DNA of 44,462 bases from an uncultured Methylococcaceae bacterium (lineage in GTDB: Bacteria > Pseudomonadota > Gammaproteobacteria > Methylococcales > Methylomonadaceae). Position 1 is the first letter of the stretch; each line of letters begins with the position of its first letter. The notes under the pieces were generated by a model. It did not search any database, had not been told where the DNA came from, and saw only the letters and a program-made list of their open reading frames with translations. Positions 1-9,392 of the stretch are shown one piece after another. A program made the translations under genes and the position numbers. Location: the NCBI GenBank assembly GCA_903927955.1, contig CAIYOW010000004.1:1-44462 (forward strand), written 5' to 3'.

Positions 1-1290
1 CAAACCCCCCTTAAGCTGGCTCGGGCCTTAGAAGCCGCCGGTGTGCCTATCATCGGTACCTCACCCGATTCAATCGACTTGGCAGAAGACCGCGAACGGT
101 TCCAAAAATTGCTCGAACGACTCAACCTTAAACAACCGCCTAATGCCACCGCCCGTTCGGTTGAGCAGGCCATCACTGCTGCCAAAGACTTAGGTTATCC
201 GTTGGTGGTCAGACCGTCTTATGTTTTAGGCGGTCGTGCCATGGAAATAGTGTTCAACGAAGAGGGTCTGCAACGCTATATGAAAGATGCCGTGACGGTA
301 TCCAACGATTCCCCCGTATTACTGGACAGATTCCTTGACGATGCCGTAGAAATGGATGTTGATGCCATTTATGATGGCGAACGGGTTTTGATCGGTGGAT
401 TGATGGAACATATTGAACAGGCGGGGGTGCACTCCGGTGATTCGGCTTGTTCTTTGCCACCTTATGGCTTGGCAGCTGATATTCAGGACAGGCTGCGCGA
501 ACAAGTTGCCAAAATGGCCGAAGCATTGGGTGTCAGAGGGCTTATGAACACTCAATTTGCCATTCAAGGCGAAGACATTTATGTGTTGGAAGTCAACCCT
601 AGGGCTTCACGCACCGCGCCGTTTGTGTCCAAGGCCACCGGTTATGCCTTGGCAAAAATTGGGGCACGGGTCATGGTCGGGCAAACCTTGGTGCAACAAG
701 GTATTACCCAAGAGCGTATCCCGCCTCACTACTCGGTTAAAGAAGCGGTGTTCCCGTTTGTCAAGTTTCCGGGTGTCGATTCATTGCTGGGGCCAGAAAT
801 GAAATCCACTGGCGAGGTGATGGGGGTGGGTAAAACCTTCGGTGAAGCGTTTGCCAAATCACAACGCGCCGCCGGTATTAAACTGAACGCGTCCGGCATG
901 GTATTGATTAGCATCCGTGATGCCGACAAAGCCAAAGTGCCGGAAATTGCCCGCATGTTGGTGGAAAAAAATTACCAAATTGTTGCCACCGGTGGCACGG
1001 CGCAATACCTAAAGGCGCAAGGCATTCCTTGCGAGGTGGTTCTTAAGGTCAATGAAGGCCGCCCCAATACCGTTGATATGATAAAAAACGGCCAGATACA
1101 ACTGGTCATCAACACCACCGAAGGCAAACAAGCCATATCCGATTCATTTACCTTGCGCCGCCAAGCGTTGCAACACAGGGTAACCTATTACACTACTATG
1201 GCAGGCGCCAAAGCGGCTTGTTATGCACTCGGCGAGCTGGATGCCGGTGACGTGGTATCACTGCAAGATTTACATAACAGCCTGACTTAA
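1..1290 (+). CDS. carB: Carbamoyl-phosphate synthase large subunit, C-terminal part
   Basis: The gene is open from base 1 and its 5' part lies outside the window. The 429 residues present are roughly the last 40% of a CarB of about 1,070 residues. They hold the second ATP-grasp domain, with the stretches [16 protein letters not shown] and [18 protein letters not shown], followed by the MGS-like allosteric domain ([10 protein letters not shown] near the C-terminus). CarB makes carbamoyl phosphate from bicarbonate, glutamine-derived ammonia and two ATP for arginine and pyrimidine synthesis, in complex with CarA. greA follows 39 bases downstream. In relatives dapB and carA precede carB. Here dapB lies 16 kb downstream, so that link is broken. 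Confidence 0.97.
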   Translation, partial: QTPLKLARALEAAGVPIIGTSPDSIDLAEDRERFQKLLERLNLKQPPNATARSVEQAITAAKDLGYPLVVRPSYVLGGRAMEIVFNEEGLQRYMKDAVTVSNDSPVLLDRFLDDAVEMDVDAIYDGERVLIGGLMEHIEQAGVHSGDSACSLPPYGLAADIQDRLREQVAKMAEALGVRGLMNTQFAIQGEDIYVLEVNPRASRTAPFVSKATGYALAKIGARVMVGQTLVQQGITQERIPPHYSVKEAVFPFVKFPGVDSLLGPEMKSTGEVMGVGKTFGEAFAKSQRAAGIKLNASGMVLISIRDADKAKVPEIARMLVEKNYQIVATGGTAQYLKAQGIPCEVVLKVNEGRPNTVDMIKNGQIQLVINTTEGKQAISDSFTLRRQALQHRVTYYTTMAGAKAACYALGELDAGDVVSLQDLHNSLT

Positions 1291-1329
1291 TAGTCGGTTA
1301 TGGAAGCCTAACTACAGGAGCAATACATT

Positions 1330-1806
1330 ATGAGCAAAGTACCTTTAACCGTCGCCGGTGCCAACAAGCTGCGTGAAGAACTGGAAGAGCTGAAAACCGT
1401 CGTGCGTCCTCGGATAATCAATGCCATTTCCGAAGCCCGTGCACATGGTGATTTAAAAGAAAACGCCGAATACCATGCCGCCCGCGAGCAACAAAGTTTT
1501 GCCGAAGGCCGCATAGCCGAAATAGAAGGCAAACTGTCCAATGCCCAGATCATTGATGTCACCAAACTGGATGCCAACGGCAAAGTGGTGTTTGGTGCCA
1601 CCGTTGAGATTGAAGACATTGCCAGCGAAAAACGGGTGACCTATCAAATCGTCGGTGAAGACGAAGCCAATATTAAGGAACTCCGCATTTCCATCGGTTC
1701 CCCCATTGCCCGCGCGTTGATCGGCAAAGAAGTTGAAGATGTGGTTACCGTTAAGGCACCGGCTGGCAATGTTGAATACGAGATCATTGCTATCCAATAC
1801 ATCTGA
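1330..1806 (+). CDS. greA: Transcription elongation factor GreA
   Basis: This 158-residue protein has the usual GreA length. The N-terminal coiled coil carries the acidic tip region ([14 protein letters not shown], about residues 40-53) that enters the RNA polymerase secondary channel and stimulates cleavage of backtracked RNA. The C-terminal FKBP-like domain has the typical [18 protein letters not shown] stretch. An AGGAG ribosome-binding site lies 8 bases before the ATG. Its place between carB and yhbY/rlmE is standard for gammaproteobacteria. Confidence 0.98.
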   Translation: MSKVPLTVAGANKLREELEELKTVVRPRIINAISEARAHGDLKENAEYHAAREQQSFAEGRIAEIEGKLSNAQIIDVTKLDANGKVVFGATVEIEDIASEKRVTYQIVGEDEANIKELRISIGSPIARALIGKEVEDVVTVKAPAGNVEYEIIAIQYI

Positions 1807-1922
1807 GCGGCTGCGGTACAACGGCCCGATGCCATCACCATGCGGCCCTAAATGGCCGCTGGGTTCAGCACATGAGCAGCCAAAATGGCGGCGGTGTGCT
1901 GAAAACCACCGCCTAGACGGAC

Positions 1923-2213
1923 TTATTTTTTAGGGTTTTTTCTGTAAACAACAGCAATTTGGCCAATCGATTGGATTAAGTCAGCACGGGTTCCCAAGCA
2001 AATGGCAGCTACAATTTCCTTGCGCGCATCCCGCTCCGCGCGCACCTTGATTTTTATCAGCTCATGGACATCCAGCGCAATTTCAATTTCTGCCAATACT
2101 GCTGGTGTTAGCCCTGCCTGACCAATCATGACAACGGGTTTTAAGGTATGTGCGTCTGCGCGCAATTGCTTCTTGTCTATGGCTATCACGTATTTTCCTA
2201 AAAAATCGTCCAT
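1923..2213 (-). CDS. yhbY: CRM-domain ribosome assembly RNA-binding protein YhbY
   Basis: A 96-residue protein made of a single CRM (CRS1-YhbY) fold, with the characteristic GQAGLTPAVLAEIEIALDVHELIKIKV segment (two parts: GQAGLTPAVLAEIE and HELIKIKV). Family members bind pre-50S ribosomal particles. It is divergent from rlmE: only 23 bases separate the two start codons, so the promoters must overlap or lie inside the opposite genes. This head-to-head pair with rlmE is conserved in many gammaproteobacteria. Confidence 0.93.
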   Translation of the reverse strand: MDDFLGKYVIAIDKKQLRADAHTLKPVVMIGQAGLTPAVLAEIEIALDVHELIKIKVRAERDARKEIVAAICLGTRADLIQSIGQIAVVYRKNPKK

Positions 2214-2236
2214 TTTACACCAAAATCAAAAGAACT

Positions 2237-2860
2237 ATGTCGCGTAGTAAAAGCAGCAACCGTTGGATGCAGGAACATTTCGACGATGAATATGTCAAAT
2301 TGGCCCAGGCACAAGGCTATCGTTCACGCGCGGTTTTTAAATTGAAGGAAATACAAGAAAAAGACCTGCTTATTAAGCCGGGCATGAACATTGTTGATCT
2401 GGGCGCGGCACCGGGTGGCTGGAGCCAATATGCACGGCAACTGATAGGCAAACACAATAAAGTCGTGGCATTGGACATCTTACCGATGGAGGCACTGGAC
2501 AATGTGCAGTTTATCCAAGGTGACTTCCGTGAACAAGCCATACTTGACCAACTTTATGACGTGTTGGCAGGTGAATCCATTCATTTGGTCTTATCCGACA
2601 TGGCCCCGAACATGAGCGGCAATAAATCCATAGACCACCCATCTGCAATCTACCTCTGTGAATTGGCGCTGGAGGCCGCCCAAGCCGTATTGGCAAAAGA
2701 CGGTAGCTTCTTGGTCAAAGTGTTTCAGGGGGAAGGGTTTGAAAAATTCCACCGCGATGTGCAGCAACAGTTCAGCAAAGTGGTCATCAGAAAACCCAAA
2801 GCGTCACGGCCCAGGAGTAACGAGGTTTATATTTTGGCCAAAGGCTTTAAATCACCTTAG
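2237..2860 (+). CDS. rlmE: 23S rRNA (uridine-2'-O) methyltransferase RlmE (FtsJ/RrmJ)
   Basis: 207 residues when started at the ATG beginning MSRSKSSNRW, which matches the length of E. coli RlmE (about 209). An upstream in-frame extension to 2150 would overlap yhbY and is not family-like. SAM-binding motif VDLGAAPGGWSQYA (about residues 56-69) and LVLSDMAPNMSG (about 119-130) contain the glycine loop and catalytic Asp. The K-D-K-E tetrad lysine is present in FLVKVFQGEGF. It methylates U2552 of 23S rRNA in the 50S subunit. ftsH follows, but a separate promoter lies between. Confidence 0.96.
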   Translation: MSRSKSSNRWMQEHFDDEYVKLAQAQGYRSRAVFKLKEIQEKDLLIKPGMNIVDLGAAPGGWSQYARQLIGKHNKVVALDILPMEALDNVQFIQGDFREQAILDQLYDVLAGESIHLVLSDMAPNMSGNKSIDHPSAIYLCELALEAAQAVLAKDGSFLVKVFQGEGFEKFHRDVQQQFSKVVIRKPKASRPRSNEVYILAKGFKSP

Positions 2861-2936
2861 CCCGCCCTCATATAGCCAAGAGACAAAAAGATGATATACC
2901 GTAAGTGGCAAATATAAATTAGCTGTAAAGTACTCC

Positions 2937-2945
2937 TGATATAAT
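2937..2945 (+). promoter_or_regulatory. Extended -10 promoter for ftsH
   Basis: TGATATAAT is a perfect TATAAT (2940-2945) with an upstream TGn motif, about 46 bases before the ftsH start. The -35 position (AATTAG around 2917) is poor, as is common with extended -10 promoters. The call rests on motif match and position only. Confidence 0.5.
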
Positions 2946-2991
2946 AGGTCAGTTTTTAAACCAAGCACTGTGAATAGCTGGGGCGTGTGAG

Positions 2992-4932
2992 TTGAATGAA
3001 ATGTTAAAAAATGTAGTTTTGTGGGTGGTCATCGCCGTTGTGCTGATGTCTCTGTTCAACAATTTTGCCCCACAAGCCGAACGCGCGGATTCTTCGCTTT
3101 CCTACTCGCAATTTATCGAGTCCGTAAAAGCAGGTCAAGTCCAGCAAGTGATGATTGACGACCATGTCATCAAAGGCAAAATGCAAGGCGGGCAGCTGTT
3201 CAAAACCTACGCGCCGACCGACTTGCATCTGGTTGATGATCTGCTTGCCAATGGTGTTGACATCAAGGCCGTGCCGCCTGAACAGCCTTCGCTGCTGATG
3301 CAGCTGCTGGTGTCGTTTGGCCCAATGCTGTTATTGATTGCCGTGTGGGTGTTTTTCATGCGCCAAATGCAAGGCGGCGGAGCTGGCGGTCGTGGTGCTA
3401 TGAGCTTTGGCAAAAGCAAGGCCCGGATGCTGGAAGAAAACCAAATTAAAGTCACTTTTGCCGACGTGGCAGGCTGTGATGAGGCTAAAGAAGAAGTCTC
3501 TGAAATGGTCGATTTTCTAAAAGACCCCGCCAAATACCAACGTCTGGGTGGCAAAATTCCGCGTGGTGCGTTAATGATTGGTCCGCCGGGTACTGGCAAA
3601 ACGTTGCTGGCAAGGGCAATAGCGGGTGAAGCAAAAGTACCGTTTTTCACTATTTCGGGTTCCGATTTTGTGGAAATGTTTGTTGGTGTTGGCGCCTCCC
3701 GTGTCCGTGATATGTTTGAACAAGCCAAAAAACACGCCCCTTGCATCATCTTCATTGACGAAATTGATGCGGTAGGCCGCCAGCGTGGTGCCGGGCTTGG
3801 TGGTGGTAATGACGAGCGCGAACAAACCCTTAACCAATTGTTGGTGGAAATGGATGGCTTTGAAGGCAACGAAGGCATTATTGTCATCGCCGCAACCAAC
3901 CGCCCCGACGTGCTTGACAAAGCCTTGTTGCGCCCCGGTCGGTTTGACCGCCAAGTGACAGTTGGCTTGCCCGACATTAGGGGGCGCGAACAAATCCTTG
4001 CCGTGCATCTCAAAAAAGTGCCGGCGGGTGACGATGTTGAGGCCAAATACATTGCCCAAGGCACTTCCGGTTTTTCCGGTGCCGACCTTGCCAATTTGGT
4101 CAACGAAGCCGCATTGTTTGCCGCCCGTATGAACAAGCGTGTGGTTAGCATGGTTGATTTGGAAAAAGCCAAAGACAAATTGATCATGGGTACTGAAAGG
4201 TACACTATGGTTATGGGCGAAAAAGAAAAACGTATGACCGCCTATCATGAAGCCGGTCATGCCATTGTCGGCAAGCTAGTGCCGGAACATGACCCCGTTT
4301 ATAAGGTCAGCATCATGCCTAGGGGGCGTGCATTGGGTGTCACCATGTTCTTGCCGGAAAAAGACCAATACAGTGCCAGCAAGCAAAAACTGGACAGCAT
4401 GATTTCCAGTTTGTACGGTGGTCGTATTGCCGAAGAGGTTATTTTCGGGTGGGAACAAGTCAGTACAGGTGCTTCCAATGACATTGAGCGCGCCACCGAA
4501 CTGGCCAGGAACATGGTCACCAAATGGGGCTTGTCGCAGCGTCTTGGCCCCTTATCGTACAGTGAAGAAGAAGGTGAGGTGTTCTTGGGGCGTTCTGTCA
4601 CACAACACAAATCCGTTGCTGAAGAAACCTCGCACACCATTGATGAAGAAATCCGCTGCATCATTGACCGCAATTACCAGCGGTCTGAACAGCTTATCAG
4701 GGACAATATTGACATACTTCATGCTATGTCCGATGCGCTGATGAAATATGAAACCATCGACAAATACCAGATTGATGACCTGATGGCGCGTAAGCCTGTC
4801 CGCGCACCGCAAGGCTGGGATGACATGCCGCCACGCGGTGGGGTCAGCGTTGATGGTTATACCTCTCCCAAAGGTGATGTTAAAGATGTTAAAACGGAGA
4901 ACTCAATCGGGGCAACCGCCCAACAAGGTTGA
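2992..4932 (+). CDS. ftsH: ATP-dependent zinc metalloprotease FtsH
   Basis: 646 residues from a TTG start. An in-frame ATG at 3001 ([10 protein letters not shown]) is an equally good start, and E. coli FtsH shows the same ambiguity. Two membrane helices (about residues 5-24 and 103-122) flank a periplasmic domain. Then come the AAA+ domain with Walker A GPPGTGKT (about 197), Walker B FIDEID and SRH region RPGRFDRQ, and the zinc protease motif HEAGH (about 419). It degrades unstable and misassembled membrane proteins, and in E. coli also LpxC and sigma32. A terminator follows directly, and folP is not behind it. Confidence 0.98.
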   Translation: MNEMLKNVVLWVVIAVVLMSLFNNFAPQAERADSSLSYSQFIESVKAGQVQQVMIDDHVIKGKMQGGQLFKTYAPTDLHLVDDLLANGVDIKAVPPEQPSLLMQLLVSFGPMLLLIAVWVFFMRQMQGGGAGGRGAMSFGKSKARMLEENQIKVTFADVAGCDEAKEEVSEMVDFLKDPAKYQRLGGKIPRGALMIGPPGTGKTLLARAIAGEAKVPFFTISGSDFVEMFVGVGASRVRDMFEQAKKHAPCIIFIDEIDAVGRQRGAGLGGGNDEREQTLNQLLVEMDGFEGNEGIIVIAATNRPDVLDKALLRPGRFDRQVTVGLPDIRGREQILAVHLKKVPAGDDVEAKYIAQGTSGFSGADLANLVNEAALFAARMNKRVVSMVDLEKAKDKLIMGTERYTMVMGEKEKRMTAYHEAGHAIVGKLVPEHDPVYKVSIMPRGRALGVTMFLPEKDQYSASKQKLDSMISSLYGGRIAEEVIFGWEQVSTGASNDIERATELARNMVTKWGLSQRLGPLSYSEEEGEVFLGRSVTQHKSVAEETSHTIDEEIRCIIDRNYQRSEQLIRDNIDILHAMSDALMKYETIDKYQIDDLMARKPVRAPQGWDDMPPRGGVSVDGYTSPKGDVKDVKTENSIGATAQQG

Positions 4933-4951
4933 TAGCTTTCGTTGATCGGCC

Positions 4952-4981
4952 AAAAAAGGGGACGTTAAGTCTCCTTTTTTT
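4952..4981 (+). terminator. Intrinsic terminator after ftsH
   Basis: A 12-bp stem (AAAAAAGGGGAC / GTCTCCTTTTTT, one G-T pair) with loop GTTAA ends in a T run. It lies 20 bases after the ftsH stop and separates ftsH from glmM. Confidence 0.85.
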
Positions 4982-5042
4982 ATAGTGCATCAAACCCACC
5001 CTCCATTCTTATCAAACATAAGAAGACCGGTCACGCTAAACG

Positions 5043-5091
5043 ACTGGCGGCAAATTATCTGCAATTGTCCACCAACACTATTGCCGCCAGT
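5043..5091. repeat. 11-bp perfect inverted repeat upstream of glmM
   Basis: ACTGGCGGCAA (5043-5053) is exactly mirrored by TTGCCGCCAGT (5081-5091) around a 27-base loop. No T run follows, so it is not a classical terminator. It sits 58 bases upstream of glmM, in the interval where folP would be expected. It could be an operator or an mRNA leader hairpin; the role is unknown. Confidence 0.55.
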
Positions 5092-5148
5092 GCTTTGAGC
5101 CATTACCAGACCTTATAATAAACAAACAACTACAAACAGAGACCATCA

Positions 5149-6489
5149 ATGGCAAGAAAATATTTTGGCACAGACGGTATTCGGGGAAAAGTCAGTGAAG
5201 CGCCTATCACCCCTGATTTTTTTCTAAAATTAGGCTGGGCAGCCGGACGTGTGTTTGCAGAAGCAGGCGACGACTTTGTGCTAGTGGGAAAAGACACCCG
5301 CATATCAGGTTATATGTTTGAATCCGCGCTTGAAGCAGGCTTGACTGCAGCAGGCGTGGACACGCGTCTGCTTGGCCCCATGCCCACCCCAAGCATTGCC
5401 TATCTTACCCGTACCCTACGCGCACAAGCGGGCATTGTCATCAGTGCTTCGCACAATCCTTATTATGATAACGGTGTCAAGTTCTTCTCTGTGTTGGGTA
5501 CTAAACTGCCCGATGAAATTGAAGAAAAAATAGAGGCTTACCTCGATGCGCCGATGATAACGGTAGCATCGGCAAAATTAGGCAAGGCCAAGCGTGTCAC
5601 CGACGCAGCGGGCCGATACATTGAATTTTGTAAAGCCAGCATCCCGACCCGCTATGATTTTGCAGGCATGAAAATCGTAGTCGATTGTGCCAATGGCGCA
5701 ACCTACCATATTGCCCCGCCCGTTTTCAGCGAAGTGGGGGCGGATGTGGTGGCTATCGGTGTACAGCCTAATGGCTTTAACATTAATGACAATTGCGGTG
5801 CCACCAAACCGCAATTGTTGGCGGAAACCGTATTAGCGCAGCAAGCCGATTTGGGCATTGCCCTTGATGGTGATGGTGACCGCCTGATTATGGTTGACCA
5901 TAAAGGCGAAATCGTAGACGGTGACGAACTCATCTATATCATAGCCAAATCAAGACTTAATGAAGGCACTATGCGAGGCCCGGTGGTCGGCACACTGATG
6001 ACCAATCTGGGCATGGAAAAGGCACTGGAAAAACTAGGTATTGCACTGCTTAGGGCTAAAGTGGGCGACCGTTATGTCTTAAAAATGTTGGCTGAACACA
6101 ACGGCATCATCGGCGGTGAAAACTCCGGGCATATTATTTGTTTGGACAAAACCACCTCCGGCGACGGCATCATTTCAGCCTTGCAAATCATGGCGGAAAT
6201 GCAGCAGACCGGAAAAACTTTGCATCAGCTAAAAAGTGACATGCAAAAATATCCACAAATACTGCTTAATATAAAGCTCGCTGCAAAAGTCAATATCGCA
6301 GACTACCCTAACATCACCGCTGGCGTAAAAGCAGTGGAAGCAAAATTGGCAGGGCAGGGCAGGGTATTGCTCCGGGTTTCAGGTACAGAACCGTTGATAC
6401 GCGTCATGGTGGAGGGCGAAGACGAGGTGACAGTAACAGCATTGGCCCAACAATTGGCGGACATCGTTAAAAATGAAATAGGCACTTGA
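5149..6489 (+). CDS. glmM: Phosphoglucosamine mutase GlmM
   Basis: 446 residues, usual length. GlmM converts glucosamine-6-phosphate to glucosamine-1-phosphate for UDP-GlcNAc, feeding peptidoglycan and LPS. The catalytic phosphoserine is Ser101 in [16 protein letters not shown], the metal-binding loop is LDGDGDRL, the sugar-binding loop GGENSGH, and the phosphate-binding loop [15 protein letters not shown] near the C-terminus. The N-terminal FGTDGIRG is typical. The ribosome-binding site is weak (AGAGA). tpiA and secG follow, as in many relatives. Confidence 0.98.
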   Translation: MARKYFGTDGIRGKVSEAPITPDFFLKLGWAAGRVFAEAGDDFVLVGKDTRISGYMFESALEAGLTAAGVDTRLLGPMPTPSIAYLTRTLRAQAGIVISASHNPYYDNGVKFFSVLGTKLPDEIEEKIEAYLDAPMITVASAKLGKAKRVTDAAGRYIEFCKASIPTRYDFAGMKIVVDCANGATYHIAPPVFSEVGADVVAIGVQPNGFNINDNCGATKPQLLAETVLAQQADLGIALDGDGDRLIMVDHKGEIVDGDELIYIIAKSRLNEGTMRGPVVGTLMTNLGMEKALEKLGIALLRAKVGDRYVLKMLAEHNGIIGGENSGHIICLDKTTSGDGIISALQIMAEMQQTGKTLHQLKSDMQKYPQILLNIKLAAKVNIADYPNITAGVKAVEAKLAGQGRVLLRVSGTEPLIRVMVEGEDEVTVTALAQQLADIVKNEIGT

Positions 6490-6544
6490 ACTAAAAGCCG
6501 TTAACCTATATCATTGGCGGTTTTATTCTATACGAGGATTAACC

Positions 6545-7300
6545 ATGCGTCAGTCACTGGTCATTGGAAATTGGAAAATGAATGGCACCCGCGCAAGCGC
6601 CCAAGCTCTTGCCCAAGGTATCATTGCAGGATTGGGAACAAGCAGCGCAGGATTGGCAATTTGTGTACCCTACATCCATATTCCCGACATCAGCCAAATT
6701 GTCAGTGGCACCCAACTGGCGTTGGGTTCACAGAATATTGCCGATAAAGCGGCTGGCGCATTCACTGGCGAAATATCAGCGTCCATGTTAGTTGAGTTTG
6801 GTTGCCAATACGCCTTGGTAGGCCATTCTGAAAGACGCAGCTACTACGGCGATACCGATGCCACCGTAGCCGCCCGATTCGCCCAAGCACAAGAACAAAA
6901 CATCATTCCTGTACTGTGCGTGGGTGAAACCCTCGAAGAACGCGAACAAGACCAAACCTTCCAAGTCATCAACAAACAACTGGATGCCGTGATTGAAGTT
7001 GCTGGCGTTGCCGCATTCAGCCGTGCTGTAGTGGCTTACGAACCCGTTTGGGCCATCGGCACAGGCAAAACAGCCAGCGACGAACAGGCACAAGAAGTGC
7101 ATAGCCATATCCGCAAATACTTCGCCGACAAAGATCAAGCCATAGCCGACAAACTGCAAATACTGTACGGCGGCAGTGCCAAGCCAGATAACGCCCAAGG
7201 CCTGTTTGCCATGCCGGATATTGATGGTGGCTTAATCGGTGGGGCTTCCTTAGATGCGGAATCCTTTTTAAAGATTTATAATTCTACCAAAGCAGTTTAG
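6545..7300 (+). CDS. tpiA: Triosephosphate isomerase
   Basis: 251 residues, a TIM barrel of the usual length. Catalytic residues are in place: Lys11 (GNWKMNG), His94 (GHSERR) and Glu166 (AYEPVWAIGTGK), with the flexible loop behind. The phosphate-binding YGGS motif lies near the C-terminus. It interconverts dihydroxyacetone phosphate and glyceraldehyde-3-phosphate. A GAGG ribosome-binding site precedes the ATG. secG starts 6 bases after the stop, so the two are co-transcribed. Confidence 0.98.
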   Translation: MRQSLVIGNWKMNGTRASAQALAQGIIAGLGTSSAGLAICVPYIHIPDISQIVSGTQLALGSQNIADKAAGAFTGEISASMLVEFGCQYALVGHSERRSYYGDTDATVAARFAQAQEQNIIPVLCVGETLEEREQDQTFQVINKQLDAVIEVAGVAAFSRAVVAYEPVWAIGTGKTASDEQAQEVHSHIRKYFADKDQAIADKLQILYGGSAKPDNAQGLFAMPDIDGGLIGGASLDAESFLKIYNSTKAV

Positions 7301-7306
7301 ATTTTC

Positions 7307-7822
7307 ATGTATCAAATCATTATTGTTATTCATGTTATGCTAGGATTAAGCATTATTGGCTTAATCATGATGCAGCAAGGTAAAGGCGCGGATGCCGGGG
7401 CTTCATTTGGCTCAGGTTCAGCGGGATCAGTTTTTGGTGCCCAAGGCGCAGCGTCATTTTTGTCACGCACCACCGCCATTATGGCCGCATTATTTTTTGT
7501 CACTAGCCTAGGGCTGGCTTTTTTGAACAGCAAAAAAGGTCAATCATTCGACTTAATGGCACCCAGCAGCCAAGAACAACCCGCAACAAACAGTGCCCCG
7601 CCTGTTGATGGACAAAATAAAGACCTGGAAAAATTGCTGTTGGATCAGATAAAATCTCAAGAAATGCCACCCAAGGCAGCAGAAGGGGATGCTCCATCCG
7701 TTAGCACCAGCCCAACACCATCTGCTGAAATAAAAGAGACCACAGTGCCAAAAGCTGAGGCCATTAAAAAAGTGGAAGTAAACGCCCAGCCTTCAGCAGC
7801 ACCTAAGGCAGCCGAAAAATAG
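7307..7822 (+). CDS. secG: Preprotein translocase subunit SecG, long form
   Basis: 171 residues, against about 110 in E. coli. The first 75 form the SecG core: two membrane helices (about 3-20 and 55-72) joined by the loop LMMQQGKGADAGASFGSGSAGSVFG (parts QQGKGAD and GSGSAGSVFG). SecG assists the SecYE channel during SecA-driven export. The remaining ~95 residues are a Pro/Ala/Lys/Glu/Ser-rich, probably disordered tail (repeated KAE, PSA). The tail is compositionally simple and may vary among relatives. It is followed by tRNA-Leu, as in E. coli (secG-leuU). Confidence 0.93.
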   Translation: MYQIIIVIHVMLGLSIIGLIMMQQGKGADAGASFGSGSAGSVFGAQGAASFLSRTTAIMAALFFVTSLGLAFLNSKKGQSFDLMAPSSQEQPATNSAPPVDGQNKDLEKLLLDQIKSQEMPPKAAEGDAPSVSTSPTPSAEIKETTVPKAEAIKKVEVNAQPSAAPKAAEK

Positions 7823-7844
7823 TGACAGGTTATTGAGCCATAAA

Positions 7845-7929
7845 GCCGATGTGGTGAAATTGGTAGACACGCCATCTTGAGGGGGTGGTGACGCAAGTCG
7901 TACCGGTTCAAATCCGGTCATCGGTACCA
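7845..7929 (+). tRNA. tRNA-Leu (anticodon GAG)
   Basis: Class II tRNA of 85 bases. The acceptor arm GCCGATG pairs with CATCGGT, followed by discriminator A and an encoded CCA. The D arm has GGTAGAC. The anticodon stem CCATC/GGTGG has loop TTGAGGG (anticodon GAG). The variable arm TGACGCAAGTCGT is long, and the T arm ACCGGTTCAAATCCGGT is complete. Position right after secG is the same as leuU in E. coli. Confidence 0.97.
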
Positions 7930-7965
7930 AATAGACGTTCAGCAACACCCAAAGCCATACACAAG

Positions 7966-7997
7966 CCCTTGATTATCAACTGATCAAGGGTTTTTTT
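7966..7997 (+). terminator. Intrinsic terminator after tRNA-Leu
   Basis: CCCTTGAT (7966-7973) pairs with ATCAAGGG (7983-7990) around a 9-base loop and is followed by seven T. It closes the glmM/tpiA/secG/tRNA transcript. Confidence 0.9.
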
Positions 7998-8100
7998 ATG
8001 TCCAAAGAAAACCAATGGAAACCAGTAACAGCTTGCAATAATTGCAGTAACATTTACAGTAACGCCCACTCCCAACCACCCACAAAAAGAGGCACTGAGA

Positions 8101-9075
8101 GTGACATTGGCTAAAGTGGCATTTCCAGTGTCACTTGTTAAATATCACAATGTCCTTAAACTTCAACACATACGCGATGTTTATATGCCAATAGGTAAAT
8201 CGATTAGAGTATATTTAGCTGACGCGACAGTAACGGGTATTAGATACGCGGAACTGGTTAACTGGACGGGTCAAGCTATAGCCGCACCCCGAAAAAGATT
8301 GGCTGAACTGAAAAATTGGCCGGAGGCAGCTAAACCCGGTGTCTACTTCCTTTTTGAAGGTCGTTTTACCGACAATAAACCAATGGCTTATATCGGTGAG
8401 TCTGAAAATGTCCTTTATCGGCTTGTATCTCATGATAAAAGTAAAGATTTTTGGGAAGCCGTTATTATTTTTACAAGCAAAGATGAAAACTTGACTAAAG
8501 CCCATATCAAGTATTTGGAATCCCGATTAGTCGTGCAAGCTAAGGCAGCCGATAGATTTACACTTGAAAATGGCAACAATCCTCCCGAAACAATGCTTCC
8601 ACGCGCGGATAGGGACGCAATGGAGGAGTTTGTAGAAAATATCCGCATGATTCTTGGTGTATTAGGTTACGCAATCCTTGAGCCAAAATTTCAAGATGTC
8701 GCTGTTAAATCAGATAGTAATAATGAACCAAATAATAGCATAGACCCCATGTTAGACCTCTACTTTAAGGTGGGTAAATTAAGTGCCCGCGGTGCAGTCA
8801 TAGACGAGGGTTTTGTTTTAAAAAAAGGTTCACAACTTTCTAAAGTTACTTTGGTTAGTATGCCAGCTAGGCTACTTGAAATACGAAATAGTTTTATTAC
8901 ACAAGGAAAGCTTAAAGATGTAGGGGAAAACCTAGTTGCTGAAGAGGATATTCTTATGAATTCGTCATCTTACGCGGCCGCATTAGTGGCGGGAACATCT
9001 AGAAGTGGCCCCCAAAGCTGGCTATCAAAAGATGGGGTGACATTAAAGCTTTTAGAAGAAAAGGCTTTAAAATAG
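8101..9075 (+). CDS. GIY-YIG nuclease-family protein with C-terminal DUF4357
   Basis: 324 residues from a GTG start with AAAGAGG 8 bases upstream. A shorter start at 8185 (MPIGKSIRVY) fits the usual family N-terminus but has no ribosome-binding site. The GIY-YIG core is visible: GVYFLF (about 80-85), AYIGES (96-101), Arg107 and Glu140 in YLESRLV. The C-terminal ~60 residues fit DUF4357 (SSSYAAALVAGTSRSG, then W and DGVTL). Members are uncharacterised and often found in defence or mobile DNA. Local A+T is higher than in the neighbouring genes, and rimP/nusA, which follow the tRNA in E. coli, are absent here. This suggests an acquired gene. Confidence 0.85.
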   Translation: MTLAKVAFPVSLVKYHNVLKLQHIRDVYMPIGKSIRVYLADATVTGIRYAELVNWTGQAIAAPRKRLAELKNWPEAAKPGVYFLFEGRFTDNKPMAYIGESENVLYRLVSHDKSKDFWEAVIIFTSKDENLTKAHIKYLESRLVVQAKAADRFTLENGNNPPETMLPRADRDAMEEFVENIRMILGVLGYAILEPKFQDVAVKSDSNNEPNNSIDPMLDLYFKVGKLSARGAVIDEGFVLKKGSQLSKVTLVSMPARLLEIRNSFITQGKLKDVGENLVAEEDILMNSSSYAAALVAGTSRSGPQSWLSKDGVTLKLLEEKALK

Positions 9076-9345
9076 GATGGTTGGCGGTTAGATGCATTGA
9101 TCCAAGGTATGAATCAAATATTTAATGAAGTGCTTAAAAATATTTGCTAACGGTCTTATCAGCGAGTGGGTTGGTGTGCGCCCCAGGGGTCATAAAAGAC
9201 ACGAGCCTAATAATAGCCTTGAACTGGTTTCATTATCCTTCAAAAAATAATGGGTTGCCAAACTTATCATCACAAGCGCGGTTTAAGTGGCAGCGTTTTT
9301 AAAAGAAAACAGCAATCATCGCACCGCAACTAAAACGCCAGGCAC
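9076..9345. other. Non-coding interval between GIY-YIG gene and PpiC gene
   Basis: About 270 bases without a supportable gene. There is no copy of the tRNA-Leu 3' end (attachment-site duplicate) and no recognisable RNA. Only the minus-strand terminator at its right end is identifiable. Confidence 0.6.
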
Positions 9346-9371
9346 AAAAAAGGGCGGTCGAAACCGCCCTT
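9346..9371 (-). terminator. Terminator of the yciB-yciI-bolA-PpiC operon
   Basis: AAGGGCGGT / ACCGCCCTT is a perfect 9-bp stem with a 4-base CGAA loop. Read on the minus strand it is followed by a T run (A run 9346-9351 on the plus strand). It lies 22 bases beyond the PpiC stop codon. Confidence 0.88.
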
Positions 9372-9392
9372 CATGCAGCCGTTAAAAACCCA

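Noticed and set aside
3207-4205. 332-codon minus-strand open frame opposite ftsH
   Set aside because: Lies wholly inside ftsH; Ser/Pro/Arg-rich composition typical of a shadow frame.
5041-5100. Remnant of folP
   Set aside because: The stretch is too short and no frame shows FolP motifs; only a palindrome is present.
7930-9345. Attachment-site duplicate of the tRNA-Leu 3' end, marking a genomic island
   Set aside because: No second copy of the CCGGTTCAAATCCGGT region was seen downstream and there is no integrase gene.
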